Source: JBKDZL01 sp047971145 | Lineage (GTDB): Bacteria > Bacillota_I > Bacilli_A > Erysipelotrichales > Erysipelotrichaceae | Assembly: GCA_047971145.1 (NCBI GenBank) | Contig: JBKDZL010000040.1 | Coordinates: 1 to 21,889 of the forward strand | Reading direction: 5' to 3' | DNA length: 21,889 nt | Shown: piece by piece, positions 1 to 7,269 of the stretch | How positions within the stretch are numbered: position 1 is the stretch's first letter | Layout of the letters: each line of letters begins with the position of its first letter | Notes under the pieces: generated by a model | Told to the model about the DNA's origin: nothing | Seen by the model: only the letters and a program-made list of their open reading frames with translations | The model's database searches: none | Made by a program: the position numbers and the translations under genes

Positions 1-855
1 ATCACTTATTGCTTGTCTTATAGCTTCTGTGGCTCCTATACCGCTAGGAGCTGTAATATGGTATGCATCACTAGTTGCGCCATATCCTATCATTTCAGCA
101 TAAATATGAGCATTTCTTGCTAAGGCATGCTCCAATTCCTCTAAAATTAAAATTCCACAACCCTCAGCTAAAACAAAACCATCTCTTTGCTTATCAAAGG
201 GACGACTTGCCTCATTAGGATTTTCATTAGTACTCAAAGCTGTTAAAGCTGCAAACCCAGACAAAGTGTAAGGGTTAACCGCAGCCTCAGATCCACCGGT
301 AACCATAATATCAGCATAGCCATCTCTAATTAATCTAAAAGAATCTCCAATAGCATTAGTAGCTGCAGCACAAGCTGTAGTGACAGTTGTAGTATGAGCC
401 TTGGCATTTAAGGCAATACTAACATTGCCACTAGCCATATTAGGAATAATCATTGGAATAAACATTGGCGGTATTTTATTATATCCTTCACTAAAAGCTT
501 TATGTAAATCTCTAGTTAAAGTACCCATACCACCCATACCAGTTCCTAAAATAACTCCCATCTTACTTGGATCATACTTACCACTTAAATCAGCATCAAT
601 AAAAGCATCCATCGCAGCATTAACTGCATATTGGCTATATAAGTCTTGTCTTCTAACATCACGACCACTTAAGTGTTTTTTAGGATCAAAATCTTTAATT
701 TGACCAGCAATTTTAACCTTTAATTCTGAGGTATCGAAACTGTCAATCAAACTAATACCATTAACACCATTAATGGCATTATTATAGGCAATATCAACTT
801 CATTACCCAACGGACTAACAATGCCCATTCCTGTTACCACTACTCTTCTTTTCAT
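1..855 (-). CDS. fabF: 3-oxoacyl-ACP synthase II (FabF), C-terminal part outside window
   Basis: Condensing enzyme that elongates acyl-ACP with malonyl-ACP in cytosolic type II fatty-acid synthesis. The open frame starts with ATG at 855 and continues off the left edge, so 285 residues are visible. The protein begins MKRRVVVTGMG, typical of KAS II. The nucleophile motif VTTACAAAT places the catalytic cysteine at residue 162, close to its usual position in FabF. The two active-site histidines of the family should lie beyond residue 285 and cannot be checked. An AAGGAG ribosome binding site precedes the ATG. The gene follows fabG after 9 bases and is the last visible gene of the acpP-fabD-fabG-fabF transcript. 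Confidence 0.96.
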   Translation of the reverse strand, partial: MKRRVVVTGMGIVSPLGNEVDIAYNNAINGVNGISLIDSFDTSELKVKIAGQIKDFDPKKHLSGRDVRRQDLYSQYAVNAAMDAFIDADLSGKYDPSKMGVILGTGMGGMGTLTRDLHKAFSEGYNKIPPMFIPMIIPNMASGNVSIALNAKAHTTTVTTACAAATNAIGDSFRLIRDGYADIMVTGGSEAAVNPYTLSGFAALTALSTNENPNEASRPFDKQRDGFVLAEGCGILILEELEHALARNAHIYAEMIGYGATSDAYHITAPSGIGATEAIRQAISD

Positions 856-864
856 TTTAACTCC

Positions 865-1590
865 TTAAATTACTAACCCACCACAAACATTTAATGTTTG
901 TCCAGTTATATACCTTGCTTTATCACTTACTAAAAAACTGACAGCATTAGCAACATCATCAACACTACCAAGTTTTTTCATCGCAATATTATTAAGAATA
1001 CTATCTTTAATATCTGCACTTAAAACCTCAGTCATTGCCGTTTCAATAAAACCTGGGGCAACACAATTAACTCTAATATTACGAGCAGCTAACTCCTTAG
1101 CCAAACTCTTACTAAAGCCGATAATGCCCGCTTTACTAGCTGCATAATTAGCCTGACCGACATTACCAACAAGACCAATAATAGAAGCTATATTAACAAT
1201 ACAACCACTTCTACTACGCATCATATCTTTAGATAATGCCTTAGTCATATTAAAAGTTCCACCTAAATTAACACTTAATACTTCTTTAAAATCAGCTTCA
1301 CTCATCCGCATCAAAAGCCCATCTTTAGTAATACCAGCATTATTAACTAGAACACTACAACTTCCAAATCTTTCTTTGATTTCCTCAGCTAAAGCCTCAC
1401 AAGCACTCGAATCACTAGAATTTACTTGTTTTAATTCAAAACTCTCACTTACTAAAGAAGCAATAAAATCAACTGAATAGTCCGAAACATAAGTCCCAAT
1501 AACATAATAACCATCTTTTACTAAAGCTTTGGCAATTGCTAAGCCAATTCCTTTAGTAGCACCACTTACCACAGCTATTTTCTTATCCAT
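865..1590 (-). CDS. fabG: 3-oxoacyl-ACP reductase (FabG)
   Basis: NADPH-dependent reductase for the first reduction step of fatty-acid elongation. The 241-residue protein is a full-length classical short-chain dehydrogenase. It has the cofactor-binding GATKGIG motif at 10-16, NNAG at 83-86, and the catalytic tetrad Asn108, Ser136, Tyr149 and Lys153 (YAASK). The C-terminus ends in a GQTLNVCGG segment typical of FabG. Its ATG lies inside the last codons of fabD (8-base overlap), which suggests translational coupling. Membership in the fab operon supports FabG over another short-chain dehydrogenase. Confidence 0.97.
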   Translation of the reverse strand: MDKKIAVVSGATKGIGLAIAKALVKDGYYVIGTYVSDYSVDFIASLVSESFELKQVNSSDSSACEALAEEIKERFGSCSVLVNNAGITKDGLLMRMSEADFKEVLSVNLGGTFNMTKALSKDMMRSRSGCIVNIASIIGLVGNVGQANYAASKAGIIGFSKSLAKELAARNIRVNCVAPGFIETAMTEVLSADIKDSILNNIAMKKLGSVDDVANAVSFLVSDKARYITGQTLNVCGGLVI

Positions 1591-2476
1591 TAATAACTCC
1601 CTCTAGACTAGCCACATCATAAACATTGACTATTTCTACTTCAGCACCACATAATTCTTTAACAAATTTACTAATTGACCCTTTGGGACCCACTTCAATA
1701 AAATTAGTAATACCATCTTTTTTCATTCTTAAAATAGCACTAGCTAATTCAGTTGTTTGAGAAATATGTTGAGCTAAGCTATTATGAAATAAATCACTTT
1801 GATAATCACCAGACAAATTATTAATAAAAGGAATATTTGGTGCTTTAAATTTAACCTCACTTAAGGCTTTTTGTAACAATGCACTAGCCTCACTCATCAA
1901 AGACATATGAGAGACAGTTGACACTTTTAAAGGTATCGCAAGAATTTTTTCTTTTTTTAATTTCTGAATTACTTCTTGTAGCTCAGCTACTCTACCACCA
2001 ATCACTATCTGTGATAAAGTGTTAACATTACAGATTTCAATATTAGTTCCTTGTAATATCTTCGCAATATCAGCTCTATTTGTTTTAAGACAGGCAGCCA
2101 TACCAGTACTGTAGGGCTCAAAGGCGTTTTGCATTATCTCAGCACGCTTAGCAATTAAAGCCAAACCATCATCAAACTCTAAAGCACTAGCACTACTTAA
2201 AGCATTGTACTCTCCTAGTGATAAACCGCTGACAATACTAGGAATAATATTATTTTTTTTCAAAAGTGTATCTAAAATATACCCTAGGGTATATAGGGCT
2301 GGCTGAGTATATAAAGTCTCTTTTAACTGTTCTGCACTTAATTCTAAAACATTATAACCTAAAATTTTTTCTGCTTGATCATAAATCAACTTAGCCTCAG
2401 GGTATTTTAAAGCTAAATCTTGACCCATACAATAAAATTGCTGACCTTGGCCAGCAAATAAAAATCCAAATTTCAT
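1583..2476 (-). CDS. fabD: Malonyl-CoA:ACP transacylase (FabD)
   Basis: Transfers malonyl from CoA to ACP to supply the elongation cycle. I chose the ATG at 2476 (protein begins MKFGFLFAGQGQQ, 297 residues). A longer frame starting at 2512 would add 12 residues encoded within the end of acpP and without the family's N-terminal pattern. Visible features are GQGQQ at 9-13, the nucleophile elbow GLSLGEY with Ser86, Arg111 and His190. The elbow has Leu where many FabD proteins have His (GHSLGE). The start is one base past the acpP stop and has no strong Shine-Dalgarno sequence, so translation is probably coupled to acpP. Confidence 0.95.
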   Translation of the reverse strand: MKFGFLFAGQGQQFYCMGQDLALKYPEAKLIYDQAEKILGYNVLELSAEQLKETLYTQPALYTLGYILDTLLKKNNIIPSIVSGLSLGEYNALSSASALEFDDGLALIAKRAEIMQNAFEPYSTGMAACLKTNRADIAKILQGTNIEICNVNTLSQIVIGGRVAELQEVIQKLKKEKILAIPLKVSTVSHMSLMSEASALLQKALSEVKFKAPNIPFINNLSGDYQSDLFHNSLAQHISQTTELASAILRMKKDGITNFIEVGPKGSISKFVKELCGAEVEIVNVYDVASLEGVING

Positions 2477-2477
2477 T

Positions 2478-2702
2478 TTATGACTTTGACTCAATATAAG
2501 CGACAATGTCATTAACAGTTTTAAGATTTAAAACATCTTCAGTAGGTACCTCAACACCATACTCACCTTCAAGCTCCATCACAATTTCCATAACCGCAAT
2601 AGAATCAGCACCCAAATCATCTAAAATAGAAGCATCATCAGCTATAGTACTAACTTCAACATCTAAAATCTCCGCAATAATTTCTTTAATTTTATTATTC
2701 AT
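2478..2702 (-). CDS. acpP: Acyl carrier protein (AcpP)
   Basis: Small acidic carrier that holds growing acyl chains on a 4'-phosphopantetheine arm. At 74 residues it has normal ACP length. The attachment motif is LGADSIAVMEIVMELE, with the modified serine at residue 34; DSI replaces the more common DSL. An AGGAGG site lies 6 bases before the ATG, and this is the first gene after a strong promoter at 2739-2767. It heads the acpP-fabD-fabG-fabF unit. A plus-strand frame of 69 codons over the same bases is an antisense shadow. Confidence 0.97.
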   Translation of the reverse strand: MNNKIKEIIAEILDVEVSTIADDASILDDLGADSIAVMEIVMELEGEYGVEVPTEDVLNLKTVNDIVAYIESKS

Positions 2703-2738
2703 AATATCCTCCTAATTTATTAATATATTTACTTTTAA

Positions 2739-2767
2739 ACTATATATATTTTTACTAAGATTGTCAA
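2739..2767 (-). promoter_or_regulatory. Sigma-A-type promoter of acpP-fabD-fabG-fabF
   Basis: On the minus strand a perfect -35 TTGACA (2762-2767) is separated by 17 bases from a -10 TATAGT (2739-2744). The acpP start codon lies 36 bases downstream of the -10. The -35 is embedded in a 15-base palindrome. Confidence 0.85.
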
Positions 2768-2771
2768 TCTT
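2757..2771. promoter_or_regulatory. Palindrome over the acpP -35: candidate operator
   Basis: The sequence aagattgtcaatctt is a perfect inverted repeat with 7-base arms and a single central base, and it covers the -35 hexamer of the acpP promoter. A repressor bound here would block the fab transcript. It does not match the consensus I recall for FapR or FabT boxes, so the regulator is unknown. The functional role is inferred only from symmetry and position. Confidence 0.45.
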
Positions 2772-2963
2772 TGAGACAGGATAACAGCAATGAAACTCCC
2801 ATTATTAATGATCTAGCTTATAGTAAAAATCAAGCTCAGCTATTAATTTTGAAATTTAGAGATATCATTGTTTTTACTTATCCAATCTAGCTGTGCTATC
2901 ATAATTCAATCATTTTCCTTAATTCAAAATAAGATATTTTACTGTTATACTCATTTTATTAAA
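2772..2963. other. Intergenic stretch, no gene recognised
   Basis: AT-rich sequence between the end of the nagA unit and the acpP promoter. Only short unrelated frames are present. An imperfect long-range repeat (agtaaaaa at 2821-2828, tttttact at 2871-2878) and a repeated atctagct are visible, but nothing interpretable. I see no strong rho-independent terminator for the upstream gene, so readthrough into acpP is possible. Confidence 0.5.
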
Positions 2964-3446
2964 CTACTTTTTTTTAATATTCTGATATTTTTCAGCAATA
3001 ATATCATAAGATTTTGGTGAGACAGTATAAATGTCACCATTAGTGGTAATTACCTTAATAAAAGCAAAGGGCATCGCACTAATACGATTGAATTCTTTAA
3101 TACTTTTATATCTAATAGCTCTACCTCTACCCACAAAAGCACTATCATTATAATAAAGAGTATATTTGTAAGGAGCATTAATTGCCTCACCCAAAAAAAT
3201 CAAAAAAGTTACTACCCCCATAGCAATAGTAATATTATCTTTATCAATAATGCCAACACCAATCGCAACTGCACTACAAATAATAATCAGTAAATAAAAC
3301 AACAGTATTTTTTTATAATAAACAAATTTTTCCATATTTCTATTAGTTAAAGTAATGGCTAATGTGTTTTTAAAAGTAATAAATTCTTTTACTTTGACAC
3401 TTAACATCACAACACCAATAACAGCAGCAAAAATAATAATCATCAT
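2964..3446 (-). CDS. Small membrane protein with C-terminal PH-like beta region, unknown function
   Basis: I do not recognise this family by name. The start is the ATG at 3446, because GGAGAG lies just upstream; a TTG frame start at 3476 would put that Shine-Dalgarno inside the gene. The 160-residue protein has hydrophobic segments at about 1-18, 46-66 and 72-88. A polar, probably cytosolic tail of about 93-150 follows, with alternating beta-strand character (YTLYYNDSAF, RAIRYKSIKEFNR, NGDIYTV) like small bacterial PH-type domains. It is the last gene after nagA and the YhfZ-type regulator, 30 bases downstream. Its architecture resembles the gene at 11417-11923 in the PTS unit. The PH-like reading is an inference from pattern only. 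Confidence 0.7.
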   Translation of the reverse strand: MMIIIFAAVIGVVMLSVKVKEFITFKNTLAITLTNRNMEKFVYYKKILLFYLLIIICSAVAIGVGIIDKDNITIAMGVVTFLIFLGEAINAPYKYTLYYNDSAFVGRGRAIRYKSIKEFNRISAMPFAFIKVITTNGDIYTVSPKSYDIIAEKYQNIKKK

Positions 3447-3476
3447 AACTCTCTCCAATTTTATTCTATAATTCAA

Positions 3477-4400
3477 TTAATATTTAGGGGGCATTTCCTG
3501 CTTAATTACTGCAGTTTGAATTTTTCTAACTTCTTCGATATTAATAATTTCTTTAAATATTTTAATTAATTCTTTTTTATTATTGTTGGCTAAAAGAACA
3601 GCGGTAGTATCATCATCATTTGACTCTATTGATTTGGATTTAACTTGAACAATTAAATCATTTATTTCATCTTTGTTCCAAACAGTAGCATCTATGTACT
3701 TCTCTTTTAAAGCTGGTATCACTTGATCATAAGCTAATGTTACAAATTCTACTCTTTTATTCTTACATAATTCTTTTGTTTTTTTGATTTGATCACTAGA
3801 CCCTAAAGCTAAGCCCACTCTCATTCCATCAGTAATAAAACTACTACGGCTATCACTAAATAAAATAACATGACTACTTAGATATGATGTTGGTCCAAAG
3901 TCTGCCACTATTTCTATTGTGTTATTCTTATCAATGGCCTTTTGAGCTGAGCTTTTACAGACAATAGTAAAATCATAATTTCCTTTTAACATCTCCTCTA
4001 TTCGCTTAACAGCATCACGCATATAAGCTATATGGACAGGAATATCATATTTATTTTCCATCGAAGTAATAATGCCAGTAGCCAAACCTTCATAAGTCTT
4101 ACTATATGGTAGAGGCATTGCCCCTAAAAAAGAATTAATATTAGCTGAATTTAATAATGACTTATTATTTTTATTAGTTAAATAAGAGCCCATATGTCCT
4201 CTTGATCTAATCTCAACTGCCTTAGCAGCTTGTAAGGATTTCAAAGCTTTTTGAATAGTACCACGAGCCACCCCTAACTCACTTGATAAATCATCAAAAG
4301 TTGGCAGTTTACTACCAATATCTAATTGTAAAAAGATTTTTGAGAGAAAAATCATTGTCAAAGCATTTTTATTATAAATTTGAAAATTAAAATCACTCAT
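3477..4400 (-). CDS. YhfZ-type transcriptional regulator (GntR-like HTH plus ligand-binding domain)
   Basis: Probable transcription factor of the locus. The 307-residue protein has an N-terminal winged-helix region at about 13-75 (LPTFDDLSSELGVARGTIQKA, LQ, then RSRGHMGSYL). A C-terminal domain resembling periplasmic binding proteins follows. The linker and first strand (NINSFLGAMPLPYSKTYEGL at 88-105) closely match what I recall of E. coli YhfZ, which has the same two-domain plan and length of about 300 residues. GGAGG lies 7 bases before the ATG. It follows nagA after 25 bases in the same operon, so it probably senses a sugar-derived ligand and controls nagA, cutC or the PTS genes. The ligand is unknown. 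Confidence 0.85.
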   Translation of the reverse strand: MSDFNFQIYNKNALTMIFLSKIFLQLDIGSKLPTFDDLSSELGVARGTIQKALKSLQAAKAVEIRSRGHMGSYLTNKNNKSLLNSANINSFLGAMPLPYSKTYEGLATGIITSMENKYDIPVHIAYMRDAVKRIEEMLKGNYDFTIVCKSSAQKAIDKNNTIEIVADFGPTSYLSSHVILFSDSRSSFITDGMRVGLALGSSDQIKKTKELCKNKRVEFVTLAYDQVIPALKEKYIDATVWNKDEINDLIVQVKSKSIESNDDDTTAVLLANNNKKELIKIFKEIINIEEVRKIQTAVIKQEMPPKY

Positions 4401-4425
4401 TTTAAATCCTCCACTTAATTATTTA

Positions 4426-5556
4426 TTAATATACACACTTACCTCTAATATAAGTTTTAATAACCTTAAAATTTTCATCTATCACAACAAGATCTGCATC
4501 TTTATTTATATCAATAGTTCCTTTGTTACTTAAACCTAAAAAATTCGCAGGGTTTCTACTCGCAGCATTAATGGCAATAACCTCACTAACACCACATTCC
4601 ACCACACAATTTCTCACCATAGTAATCATACTATTGGAGCTACCAGCTAAACGACCATCCTCTAAGCGACCACAGCCATCTAAGCCCACACTCACTACTC
4701 GATTAGGCAAATGATAAGTACCCGGCTTTAAGCCTTTGATTTGTACAGCATCAGTAACTAAAATCAGTTTATCTTTACCCTTAGTATTAGCTAATACCTT
4801 AGCTAGTGCAAAATGAACATGAACACCATCACAAATCAACTCCGCAAACATATCATCATTAATCAAAGCTGCCCCAGAGCAACCAGGCTCTCGATGATGA
4901 ATACCCAACATTCCATTAAAAGTATGAGTAAAACTCTCAGCACCACTTTTATAAGCTTCTAAGCACTGTTGATAACTAGCACCACTATGTCCAATTGTTA
5001 CTTTAACATTATTATCCCTACAATACTTGATTAAATTATGATTTTCATCCATTTCTGGCGCAATACAAATCAATTTAATACTACCATTTGCAGCCTTTTG
5101 GAATCTTTTAAATTGTTCAACATCAGGCTTTTGGATCAAATAAGGATTGTGGGCACCTTTAAAATTAAAAGAAATTTGAGGACCCTCAACATGAATACCT
5201 AAAATTTCAGTAGCCATGTGTTTTTCCATTTTCACCTTATCAATTAGTGCAAAAGAATTCAATAAATTATTCTCAGGGGCAGTTGAAGTAGTAACTAAAA
5301 GACTAGTAACTCCTTCTTTAGGCAATTGTTTTAGCCAATGTACTAAACCCTCATAAGTTGCATAATTAGCGTCCATGCCATTAAAGCCATGAGCGTGCAT
5401 ATCAATCAGACCAGGAATAATTTTATTCTTTCCGTAATCATCATCAACCGGCTTAAAGTCGTACTTGTAGATAGCTTTAATCTTTTCAGCTTCTATTTCA
5501 ATTTGAGCTGGCTGAAACGTTTCATTTAAATAAACTCTTTCACTTTGAATTATCAT
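4426..5556 (-). CDS. nagA: N-acetylglucosamine-6-phosphate deacetylase (NagA family)
   Basis: Cytosolic amidohydrolase expected to remove acetate from a phosphorylated N-acetyl-amino sugar delivered by the PTS. At 376 residues it is close to the usual 380. The TIM-barrel metal and substrate residues are present: HAH (His54, His56) in PGLIDMHAHGFNG, Glu124 in HVEGPQIS, His190 in IGHSGAS, His211 in THTFNGM, HHREPG at 220-225, and catalytic Asp269 in LVTDA. GAGGAA precedes the ATG, and its own promoter lies at 5581-5609. It heads nagA-regulator-membrane protein and is divergent from cutC. No nagB is in the window, so the product's fate is open. The related GalNAc-6-P deacetylase AgaA cannot be excluded. 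Confidence 0.93.
   Translation of the reverse strand: MIIQSERVYLNETFQPAQIEIEAEKIKAIYKYDFKPVDDDYGKNKIIPGLIDMHAHGFNGMDANYATYEGLVHWLKQLPKEGVTSLLVTTSTAPENNLLNSFALIDKVKMEKHMATEILGIHVEGPQISFNFKGAHNPYLIQKPDVEQFKRFQKAANGSIKLICIAPEMDENHNLIKYCRDNNVKVTIGHSGASYQQCLEAYKSGAESFTHTFNGMLGIHHREPGCSGAALINDDMFAELICDGVHVHFALAKVLANTKGKDKLILVTDAVQIKGLKPGTYHLPNRVVSVGLDGCGRLEDGRLAGSSNSMITMVRNCVVECGVSEVIAINAASRNPANFLGLSNKGTIDINKDADLVVIDENFKVIKTYIRGKCVY
5513..5524. repeat. 12-base palindrome inside nagA codons 11-15
   Basis: TGAAACGTTTCA is a perfect palindrome about 35 bases inside nagA. It resembles a cre site shortened by one base per half (the usual perfect form is 14 bases around CG). It could be a roadblock operator, or chance from the codons for Glu-Thr-Phe-Gln. 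Confidence 0.3.
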
Positions 5557-5580
5557 TTTTGTTCCTCATGCTTTATTATA

Positions 5581-5609
5581 ATTATACAAAAAAACATATA
5601 ATGCTTCAA
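5581..5609 (-). promoter_or_regulatory. Promoter of the nagA unit
   Basis: On the minus strand, -35 TTGAAG (5604-5609), a 17-base spacer and -10 TATAAT (5581-5586), 24 bases upstream of the nagA ATG. It overlaps the divergent cutC promoter, so the two may be co-regulated. Confidence 0.7.
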
Positions 5610-5634
5610 CTCTTAAAGTAAGAAATGCTATAAT
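5605..5634 (+). promoter_or_regulatory. Promoter of cutC
   Basis: An extended -10, TGCTATAAT (TATAAT at 5629-5634), lies 19 bases before the cutC ATG. The best -35 is a weak TTCAAC (5605-5610) with an 18-base spacer, as is common when an extended -10 is present. Confidence 0.6.
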
Positions 5635-5653
5635 AATTACACAAGAGGTCAAG

Positions 5654-6367
5654 ATGAAAGATAAAATCAAAATAGAAGTTTGCTGCGGTAGCATTGATGA
5701 TGTCATTGTTGCAAGTCAGCATAAAATCGATAGAATAGAGTTAAACTCCGCTTTGGAGTTGGGAGGATTAAGTCCTACTATCGCTACACTAAAGGCTAGT
5801 AAAGCGCAGACAAATCTTCCTATTTGTTGTATGGTAAGGCCTAGAACTGCAGGGTTTTATTACAGTGAAGCACAATTTAAAGTAATGTTAAATGAAGCTT
5901 CAAGTCTTTTAGAAAATGGGGCTGATGGTATTGTTTTTGGTTTTTTAAATATTGATAATACCATTGATATTAAACGCACTAAACAAATGGTTAAATTAAT
6001 TAAAAGCTATCATAAAGAAGCTATCTTTCATAAAGCTTTTGATGAAACCCCAGACTTAATATCAGCAGCTCAAAGTCTAATTGATTGTCAAGTCGATAGA
6101 ATCTTAACTAGTGGTGGCTTAAATTACCCTAATATAGAGAAAGGCTATCCTATTCTTAAAACACTAATCAAGCAATACCACAAACATTTAGAGATACTGA
6201 TTGGTGGTGGTATTAATGCAGAGAATATTATTAAAACAATACAAGAAACTAATACTAAAAATATTCATATGAGTGCCAAAAAAAATTATCAAGATAATGG
6301 GGAATATTTAGCAGTTTCTCATTCAAGATTAAGTGAGATTTTAAAGCAATTACCCAGTAATAAATAA
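5654..6367 (+). CDS. cutC: CutC family TIM-barrel protein
   Basis: The family is traditionally labelled copper homeostasis, but its biochemical role is not well settled. The 237-residue protein has the full set of CutC signatures: IEVCCGS at 7-13, DRIEL at 26-30, ELGGLSP at 35-41, MVRPRTAGFYYSE at 60-72, FHKAFD at 125-130, DRILTSGG at 148-155 and GGGIN at 184-188. These map to strand ends of a TIM barrel and look intact. AGAGG precedes the ATG. It is divergent from nagA across a 97-base shared promoter region and convergent with the EIID gene. There is no copper transporter or chaperone nearby, so a role in sugar metabolism fits the context better. That role is inference. Confidence 0.92.
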   Translation: MKDKIKIEVCCGSIDDVIVASQHKIDRIELNSALELGGLSPTIATLKASKAQTNLPICCMVRPRTAGFYYSEAQFKVMLNEASSLLENGADGIVFGFLNIDNTIDIKRTKQMVKLIKSYHKEAIFHKAFDETPDLISAAQSLIDCQVDRILTSGGLNYPNIEKGYPILKTLIKQYHKHLEILIGGGINAENIIKTIQETNTKNIHMSAKKNYQDNGEYLAVSHSRLSEILKQLPSNK

Positions 6368-6377
6368 AATCAATTTT

Positions 6378-6416
6378 TAAAAAAAGTGACCCCATAAAGG
6401 GTCACTTATCATTTTA
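6378..6416. terminator. Bidirectional rho-independent terminator between cutC and EIID
   Basis: Arms AAGTGACCC (6384-6392) and GGGTCACTT (6399-6407) form a perfect 9-bp stem with a 6-base loop. On the minus strand the stem is followed by a run of T (complement of the A-run 6378-6383), so it should end the SIS-EIIC-EIID transcript well. On the plus strand the tail is atcatttt, weaker but adequate for cutC. Confidence 0.88.
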
Positions 6417-6429
6417 ATATCAATACTAA

Positions 6430-7269
6430 CTAAGCTTGTAATACTCCTAATAATCTTAATAGAATTGCAAATGCAACAGCAGCAATAATTAATCTATTAG
6501 AATTCATCCATTTTTTACCTAATAGCCAATAAGATGCAGCAGCTAATAAAGCTGGGAATAAAGATGGCATAATAGAATCAGCATAAGCTTGTAGGTTAAA
6601 GGTATTGATAATTGCCTCACCAGACTCATCAACACCTAATTGTGCCTCTAGAGTTGCCAGAGGGAACTTAACCATGGTCGCAATCATACAACCAACAACA
6701 GTCAAACCTAAAACTGAAGCAGCTTCAGTTAAAGCATTCATTTTACCACTTAAAGTTGTAACTAATTTAATACCTTGCTCATAACCTAAATCAAACATTT
6801 TGAAACGAGCAAAGAAAATCGCTATCAACCATAAAACCCAAATAATAACCCCAATTGGATTACCTTCAATCGCCATTGAAGCTGCAATAGAACCAAATAC
6901 TGCCCCTGCAATCATCCCAAAGATTGTATCACCAATACCAGCAAATGGGCCCATTAAAGCTGTCTTAATTGATGCTGCAACATCTAAACCAGCTGCATCT
7001 TGTGACTGCTCTTCAATCGCAACATTCATACCTACAATAATATTACCCATAAATGGCTGAGTATTAAAGAATTGTGAATGTACTTCTAAAGCTTTTTGCT
7101 TAAGCTCTGGCTTATCAGAATATAATTTATCAATTACTGGAAGCATTGTTGATAAATATCCTAAACCTTGCATACGCTCATAGTTCCAACCAATTTGTGA
7201 CTGCCAAATCCAACGTAAACTTAAACGACGAAGATCTTTCTTACTAAACACTTTTTCATTATTCTTCAT
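6430..7269 (-). CDS. PTS mannose/fructose/sorbose family EIID component
   Basis: Membrane subunit that works with EIIC to translocate and release the sugar for phosphorylation by EIIB. I chose the ATG at 7269 (MKNNEKVFSKKDL, 279 residues) because GGAGG sits 8 bases upstream. Starts at 7275 or 7278 would be too close to it. Family features include the N-terminal KKDLRRLSLRW segment, NYERMQGLGYL, the PFMGNIIVGMNVAIEEQ segment, and MGPFAGIGDTIF. Hydrophobic segments lie toward the C-terminus. It overlaps the end of EIIC by 11 bases and is the last gene before the terminator. The substrate cannot be read from the sequence. Confidence 0.95.
   Translation of the reverse strand: MKNNEKVFSKKDLRRLSLRWIWQSQIGWNYERMQGLGYLSTMLPVIDKLYSDKPELKQKALEVHSQFFNTQPFMGNIIVGMNVAIEEQSQDAAGLDVAASIKTALMGPFAGIGDTIFGMIAGAVFGSIAASMAIEGNPIGVIIWVLWLIAIFFARFKMFDLGYEQGIKLVTTLSGKMNALTEAASVLGLTVVGCMIATMVKFPLATLEAQLGVDESGEAIINTFNLQAYADSIMPSLFPALLAAASYWLLGKKWMNSNRLIIAAVAFAILLRLLGVLQA

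Noticed and set aside
401..703. Plus-strand frame of 100 codons
   Set aside because: It lies antisense to the fabF coding sequence, has no ribosome binding site and shows only shadow-type hydrophobic composition.
2477..2512. Upstream start for FabD at 2512
   Set aside because: The extra 12 residues lie within acpP and do not match FabD N-termini; the ATG at 2476 gives MKFGFLFAGQGQQ.
2506..2715. Plus-strand frame of 69 codons over acpP
   Set aside because: Serine-rich shadow of the conserved acpP gene, with no ribosome binding site.
2772..2963. Decayed gene or mobile element remnant between the nagA unit and acpP
   Set aside because: Short frames on both strands give no recognisable protein, and no terminal repeats or target duplications are visible.
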